Shown: positions 1 to 12,244 of the stretch, one piece after another | Layout of the letters: every line of letters starts with the position of its first letter | How positions within the stretch are numbered: position 1 is the first letter of the stretch | Source of the DNA: Monodelphis domestica | Taxonomy: Eukaryota; Chordata; Mammalia; Didelphimorphia; Didelphidae | Length of the DNA: 64,000 bases | Assembly: GCF_027887165.1 (NCBI RefSeq) | Contig: NC_077235.1 | Span: forward strand, 13,847,033 to 13,911,032 | Reading direction: 5' to 3' | Notes under the pieces: model-generated | Databases searched by the model: none | The model's input: the letters and a program-made list of their open reading frames with translations, nothing else | Told to the model about the DNA's origin: nothing | Program-made: the position numbers and the translations under genes

Positions 1-300
1 GTCTGTCTTTAGACCAAGAACAAGAAGGAACTGAAAGAATTATTGCACATTTTGGTTTATTTGGCGATTTTGGCAAGTCTGGCAGCCCCAATACCAAACC
101 AGAGGTACAGAGAAGCCTCTCATACTTTTGGTGATACTTTGTCAAGCCATCCAATCCCAAATTCAGGGCAGTGAAAAGGGCTCACTCTTTTAGGCCTGTG
201 AGTTGCTTGCAAGGAGCCTCTCTTCCCCACTCTGGTAATTCATATTTTGAAAGGGGTTAAGTGCTGGGGATGAAAAGAGAAAGCTCCTTCTCTCTGACCC
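1..300. other. Unique non-coding sequence
   Basis: No open frame, RNA gene or recognisable repeat is visible in this stretch. It runs into a pyrimidine-rich microsatellite. Confidence 0.5.
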
Positions 301-308
301 TCTGTTGC

Positions 309-346
309 TGTCTCTGTCTCTGTCTCTCTGTCTCTCTGTCTCTCTC
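309..346. repeat. (TCTC/TCTG)n microsatellite
   Basis: An imperfect run of TCTC and TCTG units, read directly in the sequence. Confidence 0.9.
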
Positions 347-1290
347 ATAGAATATTAGAATGTGGAATCCCCAGAGGATGACAGTTGCAGCGGAGGTAAT
401 AGGAATTTGCTACCCTGTTTCAGTCCTATATATGGAATTTGAGTAGACAGTTTCTGCTCCCTTTTCAGGATTTTGCCTCAGTTTGAAAATGGGCAATCCA
501 ATCCAAGAGCCAGTGATCTCTAATGTCTTGGGGGCTCTTAGAACTGCTGAAAATCAGGAACTCTCTTACTGGTATACCATAATAGGGACATGACATACCA
601 CCCTTTTCTCAGGAAGAATTGCACTTTCTGACCAGGTTGTTTTCCATTTTCCTCAGAGAGACAGCTCTGGGGCTACCAGTGGAAAGGTGTCAGTAGAGAT
701 GCTGTTTCAGGATTGGATGCCCATAGGAATGTCAGGTAATGAGTTCTCCTACGTAGAAGATGACAGCTGTGCAATTTCTCTACAAGGTTGCACTTTCCTG
801 CAGGACTTTTTGTCCCATTTGGGGCTGGTTATGTATTGGGTTGTTGAGGAGAAGGGGAGACTATCTTGGTTCACAGGAAAGGGGTAAGTAGCATATCCAC
901 ATTGTGTAATGGCAGCCTAAGGATTTGAATTCTTCAACAGAACTCCCAATACTGGTACCCTAAATGAACTTCATGTATTGTGTATTGTGTTCCTATACCC
1001 CAATAATTAAGACTTCTGTAATTTCTCTACCATGTTTCAGCTTTTGCAGTTGGATTCACTTCCCACCAGCTCTTCAGAATTTTTATATTTCTTTCAGGGT
1101 GTGGCTCTGCTACTACATTCTGTGGGGTCTTTTCCTACATCTTATCTTTTCATACTTCTTTGTCACAATCTTAGGTAAGTGTAAAATTTGCCATTTTAAA
1201 AATCTCCAGCAGAGTGTGATCTTTGGGAGAGTAGAAAGCGTTTTCATTCTCTTCTCCACTGAGGAAACACAGTTAGCTTTCTCCAAGTGC
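347..1290. other. Unique non-coding sequence
   Basis: About 0.95 kb without a recognised repeat. The open frames here (up to 119 codons at 964-1323) have no domain, no signal peptide followed by a plausible protein, and skewed Phe/Cys composition typical of T-rich non-coding DNA. The 119-codon frame also runs into a SINE. Confidence 0.5.
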
Positions 1291-1294
1291 TCAG

Positions 1295-1525
1295 TGGCGC
1301 AGGTAAGTTGGCAGTGTGGATAGAGAACCTGAGTTTAAATCCAGCCTGAGATACTTATTTACTGATCATGTAACCATTGCCAACTGACTTAACACTCTTT
1401 CTCTCGGGTTCCTCATCTGTCAAATGATTTGGAAAGTGAAATGGCAAACTACTCCAGTATCTTTGTCAAGAAAATCCCATATGGGGTCAGGAAGAGTTAA
1501 GATTTGATTGAAAAACAAGTGTTCA
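1295..1525 (+). mobile_element. Marsupial tRNA-derived SINE, old copy
   Basis: Reads in the standard order of the type-1 marsupial SINE: a 'gcagtgtggatagag' head, 'gagtttaaatccagcctgaga' (a diverged B-box region), 'cttaacactctttctc', 'cctcatctgtcaaatg', then the diagnostic tail 'atggcaaactactccag' and 'gtcaagaaaatcccatatgg'. The head is degraded, so this is an old insertion. Confidence 0.85.
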
Positions 1526-3635
1526 GTCAATGCATGTTGAATTGAATGGGAGAACTGCCAGCTACCATACAGCTTGCAGGGTCACAAACAGGTTAAGAAC
1601 TTCCACAAAAGTAAGAACAGCTGTAGTAAGAAAACAGTACAAATAGTATATCACTAAATTTTCTATAAAGTCTAACCCAATGAATATCACACAGAATACC
1701 AATGTCACAACCCATTCCTCGTTCAAATAATTTTCTTTTCATTGATTGCAATGTGCTTTCTTATACATCTTTCAACAAGTCATCTTGGCAATTTGATGTG
1801 TGGAAAGGTGTTTGATTACACCCCAATGGCTAAGAGATTATAGCCCTGGAGTTAAAGACACATTTTTAACCCAAATTGCATATTACATTAAACAACAAAA
1901 ATCATATACATTTAAATCTAGAAAGGTCCAGCGCACATGAAAATAGAAAACTTGCCGCCTTTTACTTGCTCTCAGCTAACATTTGAAACATGATAATATT
2001 AACAAAAAATTAAGCGTTAGGTATGTATTTGAAGACTTTCAAGAATTTCTTTGTCTCTAAATTAGTCTTAGTTCTTAAAAATGATACTGAACATGTTTTC
2101 TTGCCCTTAATGGAGGTGACTTCTTGAAGAAGATATCCAATGCTAGGGTTATTTCCCTGCAAACAGAGAAATTCGCCAGGTCTCAGCTCCCAGATCTATT
2201 GAACAAGCATGCTAATCTGGACAAGTGAACAAATACGCAGACTTGAGGAACAAGCTCTCAGTAATCCCATGCCTAAACAGTAAATTCATTTTCAAAAGGG
2301 TAAAGGATTCACTCGTCCTGCCAGCTAGTTTGGTAAACTTCAGGCACTGCAGCTTTTTCCAAGGGGTCTTTTTAATTGCATAAGAAATGATGATAAGAGA
2401 ATAATTCTGGCAGTCACAGTAGGGATGTGAATCAGCTTACCTACAGAAATGGAGCAACCTTAAAGGGGTGATTCTTGGCAATGACCAACATGCATGAAAT
2501 ATTACTAGGTATCTTTTTTTACTGGTGTGGTACATAGTCCAATCACTACAGCTCCAGGGGCCATTGTTGCAAAGATGGGAAAGGGCTTGCAAATTAAAAA
2601 CCTATTTCCTTTTTAAAAAAAACACAAGGCTCAGTAATTTTGAAGCTTTTTTGAGCAATTGTATTTTAAGTTAAGAGTTTCAAATATGGTAGATGATAAA
2701 GTCCTTTTGAATCCATACTTGCAACCTGAAGCAAAATACAGCAGGCAGGACAAAATAATATGGCATTCCTTCCTGTCTCTCTCTCTGGTCCCCCTTGTCC
2801 ATTTTTGTTTGGGTGAGTGCATTGAAATTCCTGGTGTGGGTTGAACTTTGTCTGATTCCATTCTAGAAATTATAAAGGGACTGGGTGTATATTGTTTGGT
2901 CTATTTCCTTTTGAATTCTCTTTTGATCCCGCATACACCTCAATCGCAAATGACCAAATCCTGGAGAGTGTTTGTGGTCATTTTAGCTTTGGGGAGAAGT
3001 GGGGGCAGTGTGCTATTTGTAGGGCAGTCAAGTTAAAAAGTTGTAATAGAGAAGCATAATGATTAGAGTGCTATTAAAGGGTTTGGGAATTGTCAGCCTC
3101 CCCACAATGATTGGAAGAAAGTTCGTTTATTCATTGGTCAAACTGTCTCATTTTTGATGAAGGATTGAACATTGTACTAACAATCAAACTCAATGGCCAA
3201 CGTAGAACCAACAGGGGAGATTGACTAAAAGACTTGACTTGAATTTGTAGAACTGCCATACTCAAAACAATGAATGGAGCCAGGAAAGCACATGGAAAGA
3301 AGACTCAATATCATTTCATCCCCAAGTCCGTGAAAAAGACAGACTATGTACTTAGTAAAATTCAAAGTAGCTGAAATCCCCCTTCCCTTCTCATTCCCAT
3401 CTTTGTTTCACATAATGAACCCATTTTAAAGGGTCCATAGGTAAAAGCCAGTCTCACCTGAACTTGGATTATTACAAATTCTGAGTAGAAGTAAATTAAT
3501 CAAGTTTCAGATTAACCAATTAAAACCAAATTAAAAAAAAAAAAAGAATCAGAGGTGAGTTTGGGAAAATCTGTGGTTGAGTACGTTTGACCAGGCTGTT
3601 TAATTCATTGGGGGTAAACTTAATTCTATGTAGTT
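1526..3635. other. Unique non-coding sequence
   Basis: About 2.1 kb with no repeat or gene I can recognise. Short frames such as 2631-2861 minus and 2848-3036 plus have no recognisable motif. There is an A-run near 3532-3544. Confidence 0.5.
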
Positions 3636-3639
3636 GGCT

Positions 3640-3752
3640 GGAACTGAGAGATATTTTGGTATAATGAAAAGATTTGTCTTCAGAGTTGGGAAGACTTGGG
3701 GTCAAGTTCTGTCTCTAAAACATATGGCCTCTGGAAAAATCCCTGAACAACA
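3640..3752 (+). mobile_element. Degraded SINE (MIR or marsupial CORE-SINE type)
   Basis: Contains 'ggtataatgaaaagatttg', 'cagagttgggaagacttggg' and 'gtcaagttctgtctc'. These match in order the 'cagtggaaagagcactgg...gtcaggaagacctgggttcaaatcctg' head of MIR-like SINEs. Heavily diverged and truncated. Confidence 0.5.
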
Positions 3753-3754
3753 AG

Positions 3755-3835
3755 CTTTCCTAGTCAGCAAGCATGTATTAAGGGCTGGAGATACAAAGGG
3801 AGGCAAAATCCAGTCCCTGTCCTCTAGTTGTTAAG
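3755..3835 (-). mobile_element. L2-like LINE 3' fragment
   Basis: Contains 'aagcatgtattaagggctgg', 'agatacaaagggaggcaaaa' and 'tccagtccctgtcctctag'. This is the antisense of the L2 3' end ('...gagggcagggactg...ccagcgcctagcac'). Confidence 0.65.
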
Positions 3836-4516
3836 AGTTGAGTGACCCACATTTATTCCATCTTGTGGCAGTTCTGGAGATAGCTCAGTTTCCTTTGTAC
3901 TCATTTATGGATCTAGTCCAATTTCTGTCCTGAGAGAAAACTTGATTCGATTGTGGGAACTGGGTGAAAACCTTAACGGATTGTTTGAACTTTTCGTGTG
4001 GCTGGGAAAGTGGACCATTTCTGCCTGCTGCTTAGAGAGTTGGGACCTAGGTTATGCTGCCCAGAAACCCAGTAATTACTGATCCAAAGGCAGTGAGTTT
4101 TCTTAGTTATATGTTTCAAACAACTCACATGTCTTATCTGAAAACTGGCCCCATACTGATCAATCAGTTATTGTTTCTATGTTCCTTTTATTGTGAATAG
4201 ACACTGAGGGGAGAGTGGGACACAGCTTTTTCTGAATTCAGGAAATTGCACCTGTTTGCTTTCTGCCCCGCCAACTACTTGGAAAGACTATAATTTTTTC
4301 TCCACCTAGACAATGAATTATTGAATGCTGTTATTTCCTTTTTATTAATTGTTCTTATTTTATTAGTTGTTCTTAACCCAGAAATGTCTCTTCCTGTATT
4401 AAAAGTCTGGTGCCAAAGCAGAGGAAGGCGTCTAGTCTCTTTTATTAGGCAGTTGGCATGCACTGCTTAATAAATTGATATGTTAGGAAGTTTGAACCTT
4501 TGTTTCCTCAGTTATA
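3836..4516. other. Unique non-coding sequence
   Basis: No gene or repeat recognised. It ends at a dinucleotide repeat. Confidence 0.5.
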
Positions 4517-4528
4517 GTACATATATAT

Positions 4529-4575
<47 letters not shown>
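4517..4575. repeat. (AT)n/(AC)n microsatellite
   Basis: A short AT-rich lead-in followed by about 21 AC units (roughly 4533-4574). Minus-strand frames reading VCVCVC through this tract are artefacts of the repeat. Confidence 0.95.
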
Positions 4576-4580
<5 letters not shown>

Positions 4581-6565
4581 ACAAGGAAGTAATCTTGGAG
4601 GAAAATCCAGATGAGTTTCATAAGATTCTGAAGTATAGGATTTAATTGTTGATTTGCTTTGGAGGGATATTTCCTTACTTCCAAATGAAACCACATTTTT
4701 GAACAAAGAAAAACCAGCAGGCAGAATTTTTCCATATTTCTGAAATGTGCCTGGACAGAGGTATGAGGGACAACAGATGGAATGGACCAAATCAGGGCCT
4801 AGTTCACTGTGACTGTGGTAGTATTAGAGGTGGACTGTTATAGCTCAGTATACAAAAAAGCGAAGTTTGCAGATGAATAAGAGAAAAGATAGTGGCAAGT
4901 GTAGTCTGTCAGCAACAAACTTCTTGTGAATGTGATAAGAGTATAGGGCCCAGATGAGACCTTAAAATTGCATTTAGGCTAAGGTAGCCTGAAATATTTT
5001 GTTGAAAACTATACTTATATAAAATTCACATCTTTACATAAGACTTATGTAGATATCCGGTTTATACATTTACAAACCATGTATTTTATTGAAAATGAAG
5101 TCTTTCTACTGAAATTTAACATAGAGCATATGTAAAATACAAACTAAGAAGGAATAAAGTTTGTAGTTTGGGAATCATCTAATTTGGCCCAGGATGGGAA
5201 TTGCTTGGATGACCCCTTATCGGTATCTGCCCTACCTCCACTTCCTTCCTCAGATTAATGTAGATGGACAGATCATCAGTGGAAGAGCAGAATTTCATCT
5301 TGCCTAGACAAGTTCAAATGAGATTGAGATTTTGTTGGCGGTGATAAGGATCAACTTCCTTCACTCTAACAAAAAACCCTGGGGTTCTAATTAGAATGGT
5401 ACGTCTTTTTGTCAGACCTCTGTCAGCCCCACTAACATCTAGTTTCCATCTTTTCCACTTGGTTATAAGGTGGTTCTATTGTAGAAATGCTTCTCATTTA
5501 GTTTTATCAACAGAGGTACCAGTAATATCTGTGGCCATTTTAAAATGAAGAGTAGGGCCTTCTTCCAAAGAATTCAAGTCTCTGTGATGCTGACCCAGTG
5601 TGTGTTTAAACTTAGTTGTGTGAGTCTCTTGTACTCTGGTATCTGACGTGAGAGAGACTGTAGGGGCCATCTTTCCCTTCTCATTCTTTTCCTCATTTTG
5701 TTGTGGGCATTGGGGGGGGGGGTTAGGTTAGCCTGTGTCAGTGGGCTCTGAGAGAGCCCACTCTCTTTACTTCACTCAATGAAGATGTGAGGTATGGAAG
5801 CATGGACTGACGGGTGTGCAGCTGTTAAAATTCAACATAAGCAATGCCATATTGGGCCTAAACACCAATATGTACAACTGAATTAGAGGTTCCTTTTTGA
5901 ATTTACTTTTTGAAAGCTAAATTGACTTAAGCTGTCAACACTATACAGGGGAAATCATCAGCTGGGGCTATGTCATTAAGGAAAATGGCAAAACAAAACA
6001 TATTTTTCTTTGTTCCTTTACAAAATTAATTAACTTTGCTAGAAGTGACTTTGGCGGCGGTGCCACGGAACAAGAAAGCAGGGAGCCAGTGGCAGATGGC
6101 ATTGTGTCACAGTGCCCGGTGTGTCCACCCCCAATACTATGTAAAGTACATCAGCACTAGGTAGTCAGTGGACTCCATGGGGAGTCTACCACATGCAGTG
6201 TGGAAAGTGTAAGCAACATGCAAATTTTAAAACTTCTTCAGATCTATAACAGAAGGAAGTGAGATCCATGGTACGGAAAGGAGACATTCATCTTAGTATA
6301 GTGTGGTTAGGAACAAGCTATGCCATTTGTACGTCGAACCCTTCCATGAAGTCTGTGTGGTCTCATTTCCCTCTACCAAAAGTAACCTCCTTTGTGTCTC
6401 TCCAAAGGACTTTGCCTGTACCTTTCCTGATTCATACCACAATGTCCTCCGTATCATGTGTCATCTACCTTATTGCCCCCATAAAGGGTAGGGGCCATAT
6501 CTGCACAGAATCACAGGGAGAGAAAATAAATGCTTATTTTTTTTAAAAATAGAGTTGAAAAAGAA
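4576..6565. other. Unique non-coding sequence with an 11-G run
   Basis: About 2 kb with no recognised gene or transposon. A mononucleotide G run lies at 5712-5722. Frames at 6259-6546 and 6303-6491 overlap each other, carry no domain, and are better explained as chance frames. Confidence 0.5.
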
Positions 6566-6569
6566 ATAG

Positions 6570-6700
6570 AGAAACACACTATCTCCTGAGGCAACCCATT
6601 TCACCGTCTCCCAATACTTCTACTGACCAGGAAGTTATCCTTGACATGAAAGCCTACATTTGCTTCTTTGCAGCTTTACCCATTGGTTTTTTCTGCACAG
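6570..6700 (-). mobile_element. CR1/L3-like LINE fragment
   Basis: Shows the antisense of a CR1-like ORF2 C-terminal region: 'gaggcaacccatttcacc', a diverged 'aggaagttatccttgacatg', and 'catttgcttctttgcagctt' before 'acccattg'. In sense orientation this region encodes the segment ending near the 3' end of the LINE. Confidence 0.65.
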
Positions 6701-6764
6701 TAGGCATGCAAAACTTTTAAAATCATATTTTATTCATTATTTTGTTATTAGATTTGTATTACTT

Positions 6765-6950
6765 AAATGTCCTTTTTTCAATTACATAAAAATGCCATTT
6801 TTAACCTTTGTTTTTCACACTTGAATTCCAAATTCTTTCCTGCCCTCCCTTCCCCCCTCAAGAAGGCAAGCAATCTGATAAAGACTATATATGTGTAATC
6901 ATGCAAAACATTTCCATATTAGTCATGTCAAAACATTTTTTCAAATTCCC
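6765..6950 (-). mobile_element. L1-type LINE 3'-end repeat
   Basis: T-rich start, then 'tttcaattacataaaaatg', 'gaattccaaattctttcc', a C-rich tract, 'ggcaagcaatctgataaag' and 'aaaacatttccatattag'. The same block recurs at 59235-59400. From memory it resembles the 3'-terminal part of marsupial L1-type elements. The T-rich edge at the low coordinate implies minus orientation. Confidence 0.6.
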
Positions 6951-7129
6951 AGTTTTGGAATGGATCCAACTGGATATTGGGAATAGAATATTGCATTTCT
7001 TACAAGATACCCAAATAGAAGTTAAAAATGTCATTAATTATGTGGCTGATTCACCACATTTCCCCCGTAAGTATTTTTGTGTTGAATAAATGCTGGTGGA
7101 GTGATCTGTTTACAGAGAGGAAAGGAAGG

Positions 7130-7215
7130 AATGAACATTTATGTACTGCCCACTATGTGCCAGGCACTGTGCCAAGCACTTTTTACAGTTGTTTTCTCAT
7201 TTGAGCTGGTTTAAG
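7130..7215 (-). mobile_element. MIR/L2 tail relic
   Basis: 'cactatgtgccaggcactgt' followed by 'gccaagcactttttacag' and 'ttttctcatttgag' is the antisense of the conserved 3' tail shared by MIR and L2 ('...aagtgcttagcacagtgcctggcacat'). Confidence 0.75.
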
Positions 7216-8795
7216 GTTATCTTAAAAATGACTTCATTTTTAGTTTTCTGGCACATTTTCACAAGAGTGGATTCAAAGCTGGTTGAACAGTCGCATTCTA
7301 AGAGCGTTGCCTGATGGGAATCTGTAACAAAGTCTGTAGTGGACTGCTACAAGAGTCTATGCTTGGCCCTTATCTGTTCCACATTTGTTAGCAATTTCAG
7401 TGGTCCCAAGCTGAAATAGTTGGCCTGTCAGAAGGTGAGATCAAAATACAAAGCAATCTGTGAGCCATCCTCAAAAGGAACTTGTAAATAATTTAGATAA
7501 AACCTCATTAGGATCCTTTGTTTCTTTGCCTTAATTACTGATAGTAAAGCTTTAGTTTGACTGTCTATATGCCTAGAATGCAGAGTTGCCCTTAGCTTTT
7601 GGAGTCACTGTGGACTTAGACAAAGCTAAGCTACCACTCCCAGTAGTCATTCATCAGATATGCTTAGAGGAAATACAACTGACAAGTTTGAAACCTTTCC
7701 CAGATAATGACAGTTCTTTCATAAACAGAATCAGGTTCAATTTCTCACTCAGCAATCTATTTTGAGTCTATAGCAAAATACCAAGGGACAATTGTCATTT
7801 TTCGGTTGTAATTTTCCAAGTGTAATTGTGAGGCAGCAGAGATAAAATTCTTTTGCAAGTAATTTGAACATTTGATAAACTTTAAAGCAATTAATTCACA
7901 ATAGCTCTTTATAGCATTAAAGAACGTGAATGGATGCACATTAGAAATCAGGCTTCATCTTAATGATTTTCATTGCCCCTTCCTCCTCTCCCTCATTTGG
8001 GGCCATTTATCTCTTTTAATGGCTGCCACAGGAATTGGGGGAGATTGGCTTGTGTGGTACACAAAGAACGTTCAATTGAACCAATCCCCTGAACTTTGTA
8101 GAGATGACAGATTTCTTTTTATTATTCTAATCAACAAAGATCCTACATAACTAGTATAAGGTTCCTAAGATCTTAACTCTTGTGTCATTTCCCTCCCCTT
8201 ATTACCATCTAGCCAAGTCACCACCCCTTACAAGAACCTCAGTTATGCTGTGCATATTGTAATCAGATTAATTTCCAAGACAAGAGGAGTGGGGCTCAGC
8301 ACCAATTCTAGCACAGGGTTATTTATTCCATGAAAGCCCAGCAAAAAAAAACACAAAGGCAAAATGAAGTTCTAGATTGCATTCAACAAAAAGAATTGCA
8401 AGCTTAGTTTATGTCTGGCTAGTCTGCTCAATGCTGATCTCATAACTAACTTCCTCAAGTGTCCTGTGCTCCCTCTGCTTTGACTCGTTCTCACAACTGG
8501 TTACTATGCTATGTACAACATGTGGTGTTTGTCACCAGCCTGTAGAAATATAATCTCTGCTAAGTATTAATCCTGATTAAAGCTGATGTTTACTTGATTT
8601 TAGAGTTTAATTTACTCATCAAAGGTTAATCAGACTTAGATTTACAAAGTAATTAGGGTAGGGACTTTGCTTCTCTGAAATGACCCATTTTAGCATGGTA
8701 ACTTGGAAATTAGGAGATCGCAGTAACCTTGTTGAAGAATGCTATCACTGAGGAGTGCCAATAGTTAAACAGTGCAGACATGGATTGCTACTTTG
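7216..8795. other. Unique non-coding sequence
   Basis: About 1.6 kb with no recognised gene or repeat. Frames at 7757-7939 and 7926-8150 show no protein family features. Confidence 0.5.
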
Positions 8796-8797
8796 GC

Positions 8798-8905
8798 CTT
8801 CCAAAATATCGTAGCTATAAAATTAGAAGGAACCTTAATGAGGTCATCTAGTCTAACCCTATTTGGTTAACAGAAAAGCAAACTATAGGTAAGTAGAGGG
8901 AGAAA
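8798..8905. mobile_element. Old interspersed repeat, CR1/L3- or MIR-like
   Basis: 'aaattagaaggaaccttaat' then 'gaggtcatctagtctaaccc' and 'acagaaaagcaaactatagg' follows the widespread motif '...ctggaagggaccttagaggtcatctagtccaacc...acagatgaggaaactgagg'. Family assignment is uncertain. Confidence 0.55.
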
Positions 8906-9875
8906 AAAGTTCTTGTTTTTTAGCTATAATTTCTCATCATCAACTTCTCATGAAATAGGCCAGGAAATTTTGACTCAAGAGGTCCAAGAAAAAGTAGGTA
9001 TATTTCCAGGGAAGCGGATTTGGGACCATCTTGGATTTAAAGGTTTCCTATTTATGTACAGCCATATCTTTCAGACTTAACTACATTAGAAGAAAAAAAA
9101 TGTGCTCAGTTTTCACTCAGGAAAAATCAATCTAGGGTCCTGAGATCTTCATAAAATTTGAAAGGAAAATCAGGAGGGCTGTCCTGCCCAATTAGGGAAG
9201 TAACTTTCCCTAAAGTGAAAAACCCTCTTGGTTTTTTCCTAAATAAACTTTAAAGGGGAAAGTCCTTCTCCAGTGACATAAACATGCTTTTCCCTCCCAA
9301 CAAAAATTAATAATTACCTTTCTTTGTTTGGGGGGAGAATCTGAAAATCAAGGAAAGTTTTCTTCAACCATTACAACCAGGCTGCACATCAGCAGTCGTT
9401 TTTTACATTTATTTTCTTAACTATTGATGATGATGATAATTCTCCTCAGTGTAAAATATGATGGAAATAATGAAGGAATCAAAGTTTCTTTGAATCAATT
9501 ATTTAAATGCCAGGGGTCAACAGTGGCTATATTTCATCGCATGCCAAGAATTCTGATTTTTTTTGGCCGTGCCCAAGTTGGAAGACAATTTTCTGTGATT
9601 ATTAGAGTCTATATATGCAGTAGCTTTGCAGATCACATTTCATTTCTTTCATTTAGGAAATCATAATGACTACTTTACAAGAACAATTATTCAGGGATTT
9701 GTGCCTCTGAAACAAGATCAAAACGTAACGGTTGGCTTGTTAAAACTCCGGCCTTAAAAGAGAACTATGATTCTGAAAATCTTTTGCTCTGTAGTGTTAC
9801 TGAGGTGGGCTGAATCCCCAATCACAGCATGTTGTGAAAATAAGTGCCATTTTTATGGTATTTTAAGAATTTCCA
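8906..9875. other. Unique non-coding sequence
   Basis: No gene or transposon recognised. A short ATG repeat sits near 9424-9440. Confidence 0.5.
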
Positions 9876-9884
9876 AAATGCCTC

Positions 9885-10098
9885 ATAGCTCTTAGCTGTT
9901 CCTCAGAGCCCCGATGTAGGTACTTCTGTTATTACTCCCATTTCACAGATGAAGTTTAGAGGAGTTTAGTGAGTTGGCCATTATCTCATGATGAAGCAAA
10001 TATAAGTGCCCTTAAGTGTCTGATGGTAGAATTTAAACTCATGTCTCCCAACTACAAACTCAGCACTCTATCCACAATACTATACTGCCTTTCTGCTC
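9885..10098 (-). mobile_element. MIR-like SINE
   Basis: Antisense of the MIR order: 'atttcacagatgaagtttag', 'gtgagttggccatta', 'agaatttaaactcatgtctc', then 'cactctatccacaatactat' and 'actgcc'. This is the complement of the tRNA-derived head ('gcagtatagtattgtgga'). Confidence 0.75.
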
Positions 10099-10099
10099 T

Positions 10100-11289
10100 T
10101 AGGTCCCAGAGATTGCATTTAGTCCATCCTTACCCCTTATAGGTAAATGCTCTCTAAATTATTTTGATAATCATAATGGACCAAACAGCTGCAGGCACAA
10201 AACAATGATCATTTGCTTCCCAAGGATTTGGCTAATTTCCATCATTAATAAGAACAAAAAACTGCATTGTCAGATCTAGAAATATTGAGCATGTAAAAAA
10301 TATTGTTTTTAAGTACTGCCAAGGAATTTCCCATGCAATTCAATGATACCCAAAGTGTGTGTTTTAGTTTATGAGATTAAAGGTGCAATACTGATATTTT
10401 AAATAGGATTTGTTAACAGGACTCGGGAAATCTGCATTATTCTAGAAGGATTTTGAGTGGTTAGGAATAATCCCTAAGGAATTCTTGCAGATTATTCCAT
10501 TTTATGACCTGTGCCCACTTGCTTTTGGTTGGAGTTGCTCCCTGACTACTATCTTTTCTAAGTCAGCTCACTGCAATATTGATTTAAAAGTCAATAGAAA
10601 GAGTTGAACATCACATCAGACCACTTCTTGTTTCTGGGCCACTGGTTATTCCTTCTGAAAAATGACCACAGCAAAAATGGGAAGGACTTGAAGCATTTGC
10701 TAAGGATGATTCTCAGAAGTAAGCAAAATGAATCACAGAGAGATCTCTAGCATCAGCTTTCCCAGTTAACTTTACTCCAGGAAACCCACTTCAAAGCGTA
10801 TGCAACGCCAGGCTTTTTACTGTATAATCCATACCAATCCTCCCTAGAAACTTGGATTGACTGAAAAAGGCAGAGGGCACCCAGTTCAATTTATTATCAT
10901 CCCAGAAAGCAGCTGCTTCTGTGAGTTGCAAACAAAAGCAAATGTTAAGCTGCTGAACAGCTTTCTTATTTTCTGTGCATCATCCTAAAAGGGCTTTACT
11001 CTAACCTTAGCTTTGGTAGTTTGCCATTCTTGTAGGTCAAAGGAGACAAAGGAGACATGGAAGATGGGCATTTAGTAGTGATTGCCTTTGTGAGGGCCTC
11101 TGGGTGCCCACTAATTCTATAATAGCTACAGAGGTCTCCACTCACCTTCAAAGTTACCCATTCACCCCCCCAACCCCACCCACCCACATACACCCACACA
11201 CACCGGCCCAGGCTGGGGCATTAGAGAATGAACATTTTCTCAAGTGAGAAATTAAGGACAGATTCTGTGCCTCATCCAATTTACTAAAG
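10100..11289. other. Unique non-coding sequence with a CA/CCA-rich tract
   Basis: About 1.2 kb with no gene recognised. A low-complexity CACCC-rich tract occupies roughly 11163-11204. The minus-strand frame over it (10996-11199) has a Gly/Trp-rich start produced by that tract. Confidence 0.5.
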
Positions 11290-11640
11290 ACCTTTTAAGG
11301 TGACGCGGGAACAGTGGCTATCCGAAGCTTCAGACGCATTGTATTCCCTTCCCCACTACACTTTAAGTCATATTTTTCTATGACGGCCTTTGAAAAATAT
11401 GTAACTATAAATGGTAGTTATGGACCCCTTCACTTTCTTCTCTGCAGTACTCTTATCCAGGCATCCTCTCTACCTCTCCAATTCCCACCCCTTTCCTGTG
11501 CCACCTCATCTGCCCCTCTCCCCTCCCCACGCTCATGCCCAACGCCTCTTCCCCCATTAATGGCACTAATTTATTTTCCCCAATGGGCTCCACTTTCCCT
11601 GGCCATCCTTTGGGTTTCAGACACTGGGCTCACTGCCTAG
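11290..11640. other. Pyrimidine-rich flank of the GC-rich block
   Basis: Contains scattered CpGs (e.g. 'gtgacgcggg' near 11300) and a C/T-rich segment from about 11450 to 11640. The 108-codon frame at 11314-11640 is Pro/Ser/Leu-rich because of this composition and has no domain. Confidence 0.4.
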
Positions 11641-11641
11641 G

Positions 11642-12240
11642 TCCTTATTCTTAGGGAGGGGGGTGGAGTAAAGGGAAAGTGATAAAGAAAAGTCAAGATC
11701 AAGTATTTTTTTCCTCCGCTTACTTCTGCAGAGAGTATTTGTTGATTTGATTTAAAGGAGAGTCTCTAGACAACCCCCAGTTTCTCTTCAGTCCCATTCA
11801 CCTCCTTTTCCATTCCCTTTCAATTTCCAACCTCCATGAGGCGAGAACTACAACCTCACCCATTTGTGTTCCCCACCCTAATCTTCCGTTCAGACAGTGT
11901 GAACTTGCAACAAATAAATAACTGCAGCCCACCAACTCCCAAAATTTAGGTTACAGGAGAAAAAATATTGGGAGGGGGAGAGAGCGCGCAACCAGTCAGC
12001 TCCCAAACCAGACAGGAAAGTGTGTGCACTAGCCGCCCAGGGCATGCGCTTTGGCTCTGCCCTAACTTCCGGTTCCGGTTCTGGGGGAGGGGCGGAGGAC
12101 GGAGGGGGAGAGAAGAGTCTAGACTGGGGCTTGCCTGTGGTGGGCTGAGTATCTGGAGCATTTCCCTGTGTTTTGGGGGGCTCTGCCCTCCCCCAGCTGT
12201 GATGACCCTGTGGTCTCCCCTTCACCTTGCTAGTTCAAAA
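11642..12240. repeat. Tandem duplication, unit A (about 600 bp)
   Basis: Unit A and the block at about 12245-12790 share landmarks in the same order: 'atcaagtattttt', 'ggacaac/agacaac...cccag', 'cccatttgtg/cccatttatg', 'aataaataactg' (11913-11924 against 12509-12520), 'gacaggaaagtg/gccacgaaagtg', 'ccgttctgg/ggttctgg', and 'gagtctaga...ggcttgcctgtgg' (12115 against 12733). The offset rises from 596 to 618 bp through small indels. The unit is GC-rich with many CpGs and contains ACTTCCGG, a consensus ETS-type site, near 12065. No coding frame is conserved between the units, so this is a non-coding segmental duplication. Confidence 0.85.
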
Positions 12241-12244
12241 CCAC

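Noticed and set aside
4508..4790. Minus-strand frames with poly-(Val-Cys)
   Set aside because: Produced by the CA microsatellite.
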